A stretch of 43,067 bases of DNA from the NCBI GenBank assembly GCA_902762905.1, contig CACWQE010000020.1, positions 1 to 43,067 on the forward strand, written 5' to 3'. The notes below the pieces were generated by a model. The model saw nothing but the letters and a program-made list of their open reading frames with translations, had not been told where the DNA came from and did not search any database. The position numbers and the translations under genes are program-made. Shown in pieces: positions 1-6,675 of the stretch (the stretch's first letter is position 1; every line of letters begins with the position of its first letter). The stretch comes from an uncultured Lachnospiraceae bacterium. GTDB lineage: Bacteria > Bacillota > Clostridia > Lachnospirales > Lachnospiraceae.

Positions 1-61
1 TAACGCAATGCCTGAGACCTTAGCTTGCTTGCAAGCTTAGTTCGAAGGTATGCCTTGTGCT

Positions 62-161
62 GTGTGCCTGCTGCAATATGACACCGCCCAAAGCCGGGTT
101 CACAACCCTCAACATGCGCGTCCGTCCGTTCCCTTACGCTGTGCAAGGGTGATAGTTTAGA
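62..161 (-). repeat. Dispersed repeat, left copy (inverted partner at 42927-43023)
   Basis: Read on the minus strand, this stretch matches 42927-43023 with only a few substitutions and small indels. Both copies contain CCCTTGCACAGCGTAAG, then GGACGGACGCGCATGTT, then a long identical core ending in GCAGGCACAC. The match runs back to TCTAAACT, which includes the stop codon of the minus-strand gene ending at 157. Internal dyads are visible: CCCTT/AAGGG around GCACAGCGT, and GGGTT/AACCC around GTG. Outside the shared core (1-61) the sequence differs from the right copy and forms its own hairpin around GCTTGC/GCAAGC. I see no protein-coding signal and do not recognise an RNA family. It is probably a multicopy intergenic element. 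Confidence 0.85.
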
Positions 162-1377
162 CGGCGAGGTCCACATGCTGAATCGTTCCAGCCCCTCCAC
201 TTTCACGCAGAAAGATTCCCGTCTGTCGGATCACTGCCTGCGTCTGATTCGTCTCTTTTTGATTCAGATGATACTGCGTATCTGCCTTTCCGAGATAAAT
301 TGCACCAACATCACAATCCTTCAAAGACAAGAGCCGGTCATTACCATCTTCATCCTTCATCCACACTTTCAAATGGTTAAAGATCTCATCATTTTCATCA
401 ATCCATCCATTCCCATCTTCATCATACTGTGCCAGATCTGCAAAACCATCACCAGACTTTGTTCCAAACAGTTCCGAACCATCATTGATCACACCATCAC
501 CATTCCGGTCGTATGCAAGAAAGCCGCTGCCGTTTCCTAATGATGATATTTCTTCTTTCTTACCATCTGAATCAAGATCAAAATAGAACTTCTGGTCACT
601 AACCGATGCGGTATCACTTCCAACATTAATCACCAGTGGATCAGTTAAGATTACCTGCTTATCGCTGGAATACGAAAATGCACCTGCAAACCCTCTTGAC
701 ATAGATAGATCGACGCCAAACTCCAGACTTCTTCCATCTTCCGTCATCGCAACACCTGTTGCGGAAAATGTAGTACTTTCCTGTTCCATCATAAAACCGC
801 TCACTTCCGTGTGCTGAATCCAGGCGGTACTATTACCCGCCGTAACCGTACCACTCTGATTACTCCGCAGATCAATTACATTGAAACTGCCCGCTACGGA
901 AAAGCTCTGTCCAAATGACAACCGGTTCGTTGTGCTGGAAAATGATACATCTGTCTTGGATAGATCATCCGCACTCCAGGAATCCATCACATCTTTCGGT
1001 GAATAGACCCCTCCATGTTTCCGAATACTTTGTAACATTCGAAGAATCTGTCGTAACGTCTTCACCATAGAATCTTCTTCCACACGAAATGTACTTCCGA
1101 TTCCTGTCTCCTTCGGCTGCTCTGCCGCCAATTGTTTCCAATCAGACTTTTGTTGTTTGGACTTCTCGTCCTGCTGTTGCTGGTACTTCTCCCAGATTGC
1201 CTGGGATTGTTCTGAAATAGACATAGATACACCGTTTTCCTTCGCCTCTTTGTCAACATCCTGCTTCAACGCATTCCATTGGGATGCACGCATCCGCTTT
1301 GAGGTCACAGTGCTTTCCTGATAATGGCTGTAGCTGCTTGTCCCTGACATTGCCACAGCACTGCTCTTGATTTTCAT
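157..1377 (-). CDS. EF-hand/dockerin-like calcium-binding repeat protein, function unknown
   Basis: A 406-residue protein. The ATG at 1377 is chosen over the upstream ATG at 1428 because AAAGGAG lies just before it. Residues 1-50 are Ser/Thr-rich and about 50-100 are Gln/Lys-rich and probably helical. The middle is beta-rich without a recognised fold. From about residue 264 there is a run of Asp-rich loops (DLDSDG, DRNGDG near 290, DEDGNG near 319, DEDGND near 343), which match calcium-coordinating EF-hand/dockerin-type loops. No signal peptide or membrane segment is seen, so it may be cytoplasmic or exported by an unrecognised route. It is monocistronic, preceded by a terminator, and its stop codon lies inside the flanking repeat. 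Calcium binding is inferred from the loops; the biological role is unknown. Confidence 0.75.
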   Translation of the reverse strand: MKIKSSAVAMSGTSSYSHYQESTVTSKRMRASQWNALKQDVDKEAKENGVSMSISEQSQAIWEKYQQQQDEKSKQQKSDWKQLAAEQPKETGIGSTFRVEEDSMVKTLRQILRMLQSIRKHGGVYSPKDVMDSWSADDLSKTDVSFSSTTNRLSFGQSFSVAGSFNVIDLRSNQSGTVTAGNSTAWIQHTEVSGFMMEQESTTFSATGVAMTEDGRSLEFGVDLSMSRGFAGAFSYSSDKQVILTDPLVINVGSDTASVSDQKFYFDLDSDGKKEEISSLGNGSGFLAYDRNGDGVINDGSELFGTKSGDGFADLAQYDEDGNGWIDENDEIFNHLKVWMKDEDGNDRLLSLKDCDVGAIYLGKADTQYHLNQKETNQTQAVIRQTGIFLRESGGAGTIQHVDLAV

Positions 1378-1427
1378 GGTACTCAACTCCTTTCTTTTCC
1401 ATGAAACATATTGAATTGTACAACACA

Positions 1428-1463
1428 AAAAGAAAGGTGACCGAGCATCCGTGCTCAGCCACC
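1428..1463 (-). terminator. Rho-independent terminator of the aspT-ybaK unit
   Basis: On the minus strand GGTG-GCT-GAGCA-CGGA-TGCTC-GGT-CACC forms a two-step hairpin, followed directly by TTTCTTTTT. It lies 50 bases beyond the ybaK-like stop codon and upstream of the EF-hand gene, so it ends the upstream unit and isolates the next gene. Confidence 0.8.
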
Positions 1464-1513
1464 ATACCCTTTCTATCAGTATATCGGCTGTTCATTAGAA
1501 TAAATGAACCCTT

Positions 1514-1993
1514 TTATACAATTATATCACCAAATTCTGCATGAATTACATTTGCCAGATCCAATGGATTTAAAAGAATCTGTACACCGATCTTACCACC
1601 ACTAATAATGATCTCATCAAAGTTCTTAGCACTTTCCTGAATCACTGTCTTATATAACTTCTTCATTCCAAGCGGCGTACAGCCACCTCTAATATATCCC
1701 GTTACCGCATTAATATCCTTGACATGAATCATTTCGATCGACTTCTCGCCGACAAACTTTGCCGCTTTTTTAAAGTCAATCTCCTGATCGATCGGAATGA
1801 CAAATACATAGTGTTCGCCACTCTTTGCCACTGTTACTAACGTCTTAAATGACTGATCATAAGGATCTCCATTCAGATCTGCTACATGTACACCATCTAT
1901 AAATTCATCACATTCGTATGTCTTCGTACGATAAGCCACTTTATTCTTATCGAGTATACGCATGGCATTGGTCTTATTCTCTTTCTTCGCCAT
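1514..1993 (-). CDS. ybaK: Cys-tRNA(Pro) deacylase, YbaK/EbsC family
   Basis: A 159-residue single-domain protein of usual family length. The family hydrolyses Cys-tRNA(Pro), and in some members other mischarged tRNAs, as a trans-acting editing factor. The GYIRGGCTPLGMKK stretch around residues 102-115 matches the conserved YbaK motif, and the C-terminal GGKIGVQILLNPLDL is also typical. The start is preceded by AAGAAGG. It lies 15 bases downstream of the aminotransferase gene and is probably co-transcribed with it. Family assignment is firm. Exact tRNA specificity (YbaK, EbsC or ProX-like) is not readable from sequence. Confidence 0.9.
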   Translation of the reverse strand: MAKKENKTNAMRILDKNKVAYRTKTYECDEFIDGVHVADLNGDPYDQSFKTLVTVAKSGEHYVFVIPIDQEIDFKKAAKFVGEKSIEMIHVKDINAVTGYIRGGCTPLGMKKLYKTVIQESAKNFDEIIISGGKIGVQILLNPLDLANVIHAEFGDIIV

Positions 1994-2008
1994 CGCAAAG
2001 CACCTTCT

Positions 2009-3295
2009 TTATGCCTGTTCTAATAATTTATCAACACTTACAATCTTTACGCAGAGTGTAAATAACTTAGCGGCCTCTCTCATCTCTTCCGGTGTTGGGA
2101 ACGATGGAGCGATACGGATATTGCTGTCATGTGGATCCTTTCCATATGGGTAAGTTGCTCCAGCACCTGTCAATACAACTCCAGCCTCTTTGCATTTGGC
2201 AACAATTGCTTTTGCACAGCCATCCATTGCATCAAATGAAATGAAATATCCTCCACGAGGCTCAATCCAGCTTCCGATCTCAAGACCATCTAATTCTTCC
2301 TTAAATACATCTAATACAGCCTGGAATTTCGGTCTTAACAGCTCTGCATGTTTCTTCATGTGTGCTTCTAATCCTGCACGATTTTTAAAGAAACGTACAT
2401 GGCGAAGCTGATTGATCTTGTCATGTCCGATTGTCTGAACCGTCATCTGGCTCTTAATAAACTCTATATTTTCAAGAGATGTTGCAATTGCAGATATACC
2501 AGATCCAGGGAAACTGATCTTAGAAGTAGATGCAAACATATATACCATATTCGGATTACCTGCTTTCGCACACTCATCCAAAATATTCAGGATCTCATCC
2601 TGCTTGTCCTCATATAAATGGTGAATACAATATGCATTATCCCAGAAGATGCGGAAATCTTCAGCAGCCGGCTTTAAATTAGCAAACCGTCTTACCACCT
2701 CATCCGAATAAGAAATACCGGTTGGATTTGAATACTTTGGTACACACCAGATACCCTTTACTGCTGCATCATTATTCACATATTCCTCTACCATATCCAT
2801 ATCCGGACCATCTTCACCCAAAGGAATATTGATCATCTCAATTCCAAAAAACTCTGTAATCTTAAAATGTCTGTCATATCCAGGAACTGGGCACAGGAAT
2901 TTAACCTTATCTAACTTACACCATGGGGTAGAGCCATTCACTCCATGTGTCATCGAACGTGAAACCGTGTCATACATAATATTCAAACTTGAATTACCAC
3001 ATACTACCACGTTGTCTTTCTCCACAGACATCATCTCTGCCATTAATTTACGACATTCGCCAATACCATCCAGATCACCATAATTTCTGGTATCGTTACC
3101 TAATACTGTTTTCATATCAGAAGTGCTGTTAATCACATCTAACATCGGTAAAGAAAGTTCCAACTGTGATGCTCCCGGCTTACCTCTGGACATATTCAGA
3201 TTCAGTCCTTTTGCCTGTGCATCCTTATACTCTTCATTTAGCGCTTCTTTCAAAGCAAGCAACTCTGCTTTCGTCAAATCTTTATACGCTTCCAT
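2009..3295 (-). CDS. Pyridoxal-phosphate aminotransferase, AspT-type aspartate aminotransferase
   Basis: A 428-residue class I fold-type aminotransferase. The N-terminus (long leader helix, then NMSRGKPG) is characteristic of the bacterial AspT-like subgroup rather than AspB. The probable PLP Schiff-base lysine is K259 in STSKISFPGSG. SNPTGISYS (about 189-197) and DNAYCIHH (about 219-226) supply the cofactor-binding Asn/Asp/Tyr. The expected reaction is aspartate plus 2-oxoglutarate to oxaloacetate plus glutamate; substrate choice is inferred from the subgroup. A strong AGGAGG precedes the ATG. It is the first gene of a unit with ybaK and has a candidate promoter and a leader hairpin upstream. 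Confidence 0.85.
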   Translation of the reverse strand: MEAYKDLTKAELLALKEALNEEYKDAQAKGLNLNMSRGKPGASQLELSLPMLDVINSTSDMKTVLGNDTRNYGDLDGIGECRKLMAEMMSVEKDNVVVCGNSSLNIMYDTVSRSMTHGVNGSTPWCKLDKVKFLCPVPGYDRHFKITEFFGIEMINIPLGEDGPDMDMVEEYVNNDAAVKGIWCVPKYSNPTGISYSDEVVRRFANLKPAAEDFRIFWDNAYCIHHLYEDKQDEILNILDECAKAGNPNMVYMFASTSKISFPGSGISAIATSLENIEFIKSQMTVQTIGHDKINQLRHVRFFKNRAGLEAHMKKHAELLRPKFQAVLDVFKEELDGLEIGSWIEPRGGYFISFDAMDGCAKAIVAKCKEAGVVLTGAGATYPYGKDPHDSNIRIAPSFPTPEEMREAAKLFTLCVKIVSVDKLLEQA

Positions 3296-3317
3296 ACAAA
3301 ACCTCCTGTATCTTTGT

Positions 3318-3344
3318 TCCTTGTGTATGGGAGAATCACAAGGA
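3318..3344 (-). promoter_or_regulatory. Hairpin in the aspT-like 5' leader
   Basis: TCCTTGTG and CACAAGGA form a perfect 8-bp inverted repeat with an 11-base loop between the candidate promoter and the ribosome binding site. The CTCCTT arm could alternatively pair with the AGGAGG ribosome binding site about 30 bases downstream. Regulation is speculative; only the dyad is directly seen. Confidence 0.4.
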
Positions 3345-3351
3345 GTGATTA

Positions 3352-3380
3352 ATATTGTAAAGTATTGGCTTTTTTCTCAA
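3352..3380 (-). promoter_or_regulatory. Candidate sigma-A promoter of the aspT-ybaK unit
   Basis: On the minus strand TTGAGA (3375-3380) and CAATAT (3352-3357) are separated by 17 bases, giving a leader of roughly 50 bases before the ATG. The -10 is imperfect. The rest of the gap between 3296 and 3598 is AT-rich, and apart from the terminator at 3562-3588 nothing else is recognised in it. Confidence 0.45.
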
Positions 3381-3552
3381 AAACCCACAATAACCTTATG
3401 TATAATAACATAAAACTTATCTATTGGGAAGATAAAATATGAATTCGTTTCCATTTGAATAAATATAATAAGTTTTTATTCAACCAATTCTTAATATATT
3501 AAACAAAGTATCTATTATACTTAATTATATAAAGTTGTATCAAATCGTGTAC

Positions 3553-3588
3553 TAGAACAAAGCCTCTGGTAATCATTAAACCAGAGGC
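3553..3588 (-). terminator. Terminator after the BrnT/BrnA module
   Basis: GCCTCTGGT (3562-3570) and ACCAGAGGC (3580-3588) form a perfect 9-bp stem with a 9-base loop. On the minus strand it is followed by TTTGTTCT, a weak U-tract. It lies about 10 bases beyond the antitoxin stop codon. Confidence 0.6.
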
Positions 3589-3598
3589 CTTATTCACG

Positions 3599-3814
3599 CT
3601 ATTTCCAAGATAACTGCAATTGTTTCTTTTCCTTAACACAGTCCGCTAAATATAGGTTAATAAGTGTCTGATACGGAATACCATAACTTTCAGACTGATT
3701 CTTAAAATATTCAATGATCTCTCCATCAAGTTTTATTGTGACTTGCTTTTTGATCCTGTTTGAATATGGATTTTTCCTTGGATTCAGATTCTTAATATCG
3801 TATTCTTCTCTCAT
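3599..3814 (-). CDS. brnA: BrnA-family ribbon-helix-helix antitoxin
   Basis: A 71-residue protein reading from the ATG at 3814. A GTG at 3823 would add three residues and overlap brnT by 7 bases, but AGGAAGG spacing favours the ATG. The segment KKQVTIKLDGEIIEYFKNQ and the following helices match a ribbon-helix-helix DNA-binding domain with the TIKLD strand typical of BrnA antitoxins. BrnA neutralises BrnT and represses the shared promoter. It lies directly downstream of the toxin gene, the usual brnT-brnA order. Confidence 0.85.
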   Translation of the reverse strand: MREEYDIKNLNPRKNPYSNRIKKQVTIKLDGEIIEYFKNQSESYGIPYQTLINLYLADCVKEKKQLQLSWK

Positions 3815-3816
3815 TT

Positions 3817-4107
3817 TTACCACCCTTCCTGATATACTCTTTTCTCACTCTTCGTTGCTTCTCTTGCAGAAATTAAACGAATAACATTATCGTTATCACG
3901 ATAGCAATGGCTTACAATACAGATTTTTGCTGACCTGATTGCACCAATGATGAGAAATCTATCTTCCTCTATTGAATGATCCGGGTCATCAAATAGGATA
4001 GCATTTTCATCTCCAAATACTTCTATTGCCTCCTCGAAAGATAAACCATGCTTTTTCTTGTTAATATCGTTTTTATGATCATCCCATTCAAATTTAATTG
4101 CTTCCAT
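3817..4107 (-). CDS. brnT: BrnT-family ribonuclease toxin
   Basis: A 96-residue protein starting KFEWDDHKNDINKKKHGLSF, the diagnostic N-terminal motif of BrnT toxins, which have a RelE-like RNase fold and inhibit translation by cleaving RNA. The ISAREATKSEKRVYQ C-terminal region is also conserved in the family. No ribosome binding site precedes the ATG. Instead a consensus promoter ends six bases upstream, so the mRNA is probably leaderless. It forms a two-gene module with the BrnA-like antitoxin. Confidence 0.9.
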   Translation of the reverse strand: MEAIKFEWDDHKNDINKKKHGLSFEEAIEVFGDENAILFDDPDHSIEEDRFLIIGAIRSAKICIVSHCYRDNDNVIRLISAREATKSEKRVYQEGW

Positions 4108-4113
4108 AATTAT

Positions 4114-4142
4114 ATTATAATTATAAAATAATTATTTGTCAA
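4114..4142 (-). promoter_or_regulatory. Consensus promoter of brnTA, predicted leaderless start
   Basis: On the minus strand TTGACA (4137-4142), a 17-base spacer and TATAAT (4114-4119) are followed by six bases and then ATG (4107). With standard spacing the +1 base is the A of the start codon. Other TATAAT strings in this AT-rich stretch have poor spacing to TTGACA. There is no Shine-Dalgarno sequence. Confidence 0.75.
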
Positions 4143-4231
4143 TTCTTTGAAGGTGCATCTATGTACATATTATATATACGGTATATTACGTAATATTACT
4201 TTCTCTGAATAATTATATCGTGCACCGACCG

Positions 4232-4279
4232 GAGCGAAGCGGAGACCTTGAACCCATGGGTTCAAGGGACGCTTTGCTC
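4232..4279. repeat. Large near-perfect hairpin with a 22-bp central palindrome
   Basis: Positions 4246-4267 form a perfect 22-bp palindrome centred on CCATGG. The outer arms GAGCGAAGCG (4232-4241) and CGCTTTGCTC (4270-4279) also pair, with one G-T wobble, giving a 48-base hairpin. It sits immediately downstream of the tRNA-Leu terminator, in otherwise AT-rich DNA next to the BrnTA module. Its role is unknown. It could be a mobile-element end, a decayed repeat or a protein-binding dyad. Confidence 0.7.
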
Positions 4280-4280
4280 A

Positions 4281-4317
4281 AAAAAAGAACGGCTCACCAT
4301 CTGGTGAACCGCTCTTT
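4281..4317 (-). terminator. Terminator of tRNA-Leu
   Basis: The hairpin AGCGGTTCACCA-GA-TGGTGAGCCGTT is followed on the minus strand by CTTTTTTT, shortly after the 3' end of the tRNA. Confidence 0.85.
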
Positions 4318-4322
4318 TTTCC

Positions 4323-4405
4323 TGCAGAAGATGGGACTTGAACCCACACGGGTGTTACCCCACTAGAACCTGAATCTAGCGCGTCTGCCATTCCGCCACT
4401 TCTGC
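4323..4405 (-). tRNA. tRNA-Leu (anticodon CAG)
   Basis: An 83-base cloverleaf. Acceptor arms GCAGAAG and CTTCTGC carry discriminator A. The anticodon stem CTAGA/TCTAG encloses TTCAGGT, giving anticodon CAG, which reads CUG. A long variable arm (TGGGGTAACACCC) follows, as expected for class II leucine tRNAs, then GTTCAAGTC in the T arm. The CCA end is not encoded. It is transcribed alone, with its own promoter and terminator. Confidence 0.95.
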
Positions 4406-4434
4406 ATTTGCCTATGTCGGCAAACAACTATCTT

Positions 4435-4463
4435 ATTCTATACGATTTTTCAAAGAAAATCAA
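4435..4463 (-). promoter_or_regulatory. Promoter of tRNA-Leu
   Basis: TTGATT (4458-4463), a 17-base spacer and TAGAAT (4435-4440) on the minus strand place the start about 25 bases upstream of the mature tRNA. Confidence 0.65.
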
Positions 4464-4511
4464 GACATAATTTCAAGAAAAATTAAAGTCTTATATATAA
4501 CCGGATTTTTC

Positions 4512-5534
4512 CTATTTATCAAACGGGAATTTTTTTGCCAGGTCCATATTCACATCTTCACTAATATTAAAATGGGAATCATAGGATTTCAGCCAATCCT
4601 CATATACTCCGCTAAAGTATTCCTTCTGTTTACGGGCAATGATTTCTTCTTTGTTCTTCTTTGTCAGTTCTTCATCATTTGATTTGATCATCTTAAAGAT
4701 ATGATATCCATACTGACTCTGAATTACTGTGCTGACTTCCCCATCTGACATGGCAAGAATCTTATCCGCAACCGACTCACCATACTCCTCTACCATCTCC
4801 GCTTTTGCCATCGTATAAGAATTAGAATATTGCAGCTTATACTTATCTACAATATCCTGATAGGTTACATCCTCATCCTGTGCTAAAGAAGACAATGCCT
4901 CATTCGCCTTTTGTAACTGGGTCGCTTTCTTCTCATCCGTAAACTCTTTCACCGTACCGTCTTTATCAATGCTGTAACATTCAAAAACCAGATCATAGAA
5001 TGTCGTCATCCGGGCTTCTTCCTCTGATATCTCAAAATCATACTCGGTAATTTCTTTGTTATATACCTTCTTTGCGATGGCATTCTCTTCCATAACCTGC
5101 TTCACCAGGTCTTTCGTAATCTCCGTCTTTTTGAGATCCGCTTCTGTCAAACCATTGTAAAATGTCTCCGCCTCGTTCTCAATCTCCGCTTTCTCACTAT
5201 CACTCAATGAGATATTCATATCTTCTGCATGATGCACCAACACCTTCACACGGTTGATACTCTCAATAATATCATCAATCGTCACGTCCTTCACTGTACG
5301 CTTGCCATCATCCGTTGTCATCTCCAGACCCCATACACCATTTCCATAGGTCTTTTGATAATCTTCTTCGACTGTCTTTCCATAAATGTAATATTCTCCA
5401 TAAGTAACATCACAATCTCCGAACTGATACACAACATTTGCCGTATCTTCTACTTTTTTCTTACCGCACCCGGCAAGTCCAACCGCAAAGATCACACTCA
5501 TACAAACAGCCAATACTCGCTTTGTATATCTCAT
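4512..5534 (-). CDS. Lipoprotein peptidyl-prolyl isomerase/foldase, PrsA-like
   Basis: A 340-residue lipoprotein. The signal peptide MRYTKRVLAVCMSVIFAVGL is followed by lipobox LAGC, with lipidated Cys at residue 23, so it is attached to the outer face of the membrane. A helical SurA/PrsA-like N-terminal region precedes a parvulin-type PpiC segment near residues 250-290 (MSDGEVSTVIQSQYGYHIFK). PrsA-type foldases help secreted proteins fold after Sec translocation. It lies 3 bases after a related membrane-anchored protein, downstream of mfd. Parvulin catalytic activity is not certain because the domain is divergent. Confidence 0.8.
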   Translation of the reverse strand: MRYTKRVLAVCMSVIFAVGLAGCGKKKVEDTANVVYQFGDCDVTYGEYYIYGKTVEEDYQKTYGNGVWGLEMTTDDGKRTVKDVTIDDIIESINRVKVLVHHAEDMNISLSDSEKAEIENEAETFYNGLTEADLKKTEITKDLVKQVMEENAIAKKVYNKEITEYDFEISEEEARMTTFYDLVFECYSIDKDGTVKEFTDEKKATQLQKANEALSSLAQDEDVTYQDIVDKYKLQYSNSYTMAKAEMVEEYGESVADKILAMSDGEVSTVIQSQYGYHIFKMIKSNDEELTKKNKEEIIARKQKEYFSGVYEDWLKSYDSHFNISEDVNMDLAKKFPFDK

Positions 5535-5537
5535 ACC

Positions 5538-6632
5538 TTATTCCTCCACATACTTTGCAAAATCATTTAATGATAAATTCTTCCATGCATTTCCTACAAA
5601 AGATGCTTCCGTAATTCCTTCCTCATCATACCATGCAGCACGCTGTTCTTTCAATGCATCTTTCTCCTTATCCGAACGGTACCGATCCATAACCTGTGCT
5701 GCCAGTTCCTCGTTATTCTCTTTCACCATTTTCAAAATGGCATAACAACTTGAGATATCAATAACCGGACTAACGTCACCCTCTTTGAGCTTCTTAATCT
5801 CCTCCGTAAATGCATCCCCGAAGCTTTCCTCCATATTGCTTTGTTCACCGGAAACCGTATCCACTCCATACTCTTTGGCAAGCTCTGTAATATCCTCGCC
5901 ATCCTGTAGTCTCTGGTATGCTTCATCGGCATTCAGCTTTTGCTTGGAAATCTCCTCATCCGACAACATCAATGGCGTCTGCCCATCCTCTTCTGTCAGA
6001 TAATTACCTTCTTCATCCACCTGTACCTTCGGGAACAACAACATATAAATGGTACAATATCTCTGGTCTTCTACATCCACATCATCTATTACCGTCTGCT
6101 CTAGCTTATGTGCCAGATAACGTTCCTGATAGATCTCGATCACTCGATCCTGCTTGATTCCCAGCTCCGAAAGAATTCTTCCATCAATCTGCCCTAGATA
6201 CTCCGTTGCATCCTTACGCACCGTTTCTTTCTCTTTCTTCGTAAGAGCGATTCCCTGTTTCTTTGCAACCTGTGCCTCTACTTTGTAATCCATAATTAAT
6301 TGCAATATCTCATTCTTATAATAAGAATCGGCACTACTTCCATCTTCCGCTGTTGTATCCAGTGCTTTCTCCCCAATTCCGAGATCCACTACATTCTGCA
6401 AAATACACAGATTCACCTCGTCCATGTATACCTCTTCTGTCCCCACACGGAAAGCAACTGTGTTAAAAGGCTCCTTTCCTGCACCCGACAGCTTCCACAA
6501 GAATACGGCAAATCCCACAATGAACAGAACTAATACAAAAACAAAAAGAATCATATCTCTCTTCTTATGTGTATTCATTTCCCGGGGTATTGACTTACCC
6601 TTTTGTTTCTTTCTCTCTGATTTCTTCGACAT
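5538..6632 (-). CDS. Membrane-anchored SurA/PrsA-like foldase
   Basis: A 364-residue protein with a very basic cytoplasmic N-terminus (about 1-26) and one membrane segment at about 28-49 (ILFVFVLVLFIVGFAVFLW); the rest is predicted extracytoplasmic. It resembles the SurA N-terminal helical domain followed by a degenerate PpiC-like segment (LKEGDVSPVIDISSCYAILK). The usual parvulin pattern GYHI is replaced by CYAI, so it may be a chaperone rather than an isomerase. It lies 3 bases upstream of the lipoprotein foldase and 43 bases downstream of mfd, suggesting one operon. The two may act on the same exported clients. Confidence 0.7.
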   Translation of the reverse strand: MSKKSERKKQKGKSIPREMNTHKKRDMILFVFVLVLFIVGFAVFLWKLSGAGKEPFNTVAFRVGTEEVYMDEVNLCILQNVVDLGIGEKALDTTAEDGSSADSYYKNEILQLIMDYKVEAQVAKKQGIALTKKEKETVRKDATEYLGQIDGRILSELGIKQDRVIEIYQERYLAHKLEQTVIDDVDVEDQRYCTIYMLLFPKVQVDEEGNYLTEEDGQTPLMLSDEEISKQKLNADEAYQRLQDGEDITELAKEYGVDTVSGEQSNMEESFGDAFTEEIKKLKEGDVSPVIDISSCYAILKMVKENNEELAAQVMDRYRSDKEKDALKEQRAAWYDEEGITEASFVGNAWKNLSLNDFAKYVEE

Positions 6633-6675
6633 AATCTATCCTTCTCCGGTTTCTTTTAAAATATACTTTACCACG

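Noticed and set aside
175..540. Plus-strand 121-residue reading frame
   Set aside because: It is antisense to the EF-hand coding region, has no ribosome binding site, and gives low-information sequence.
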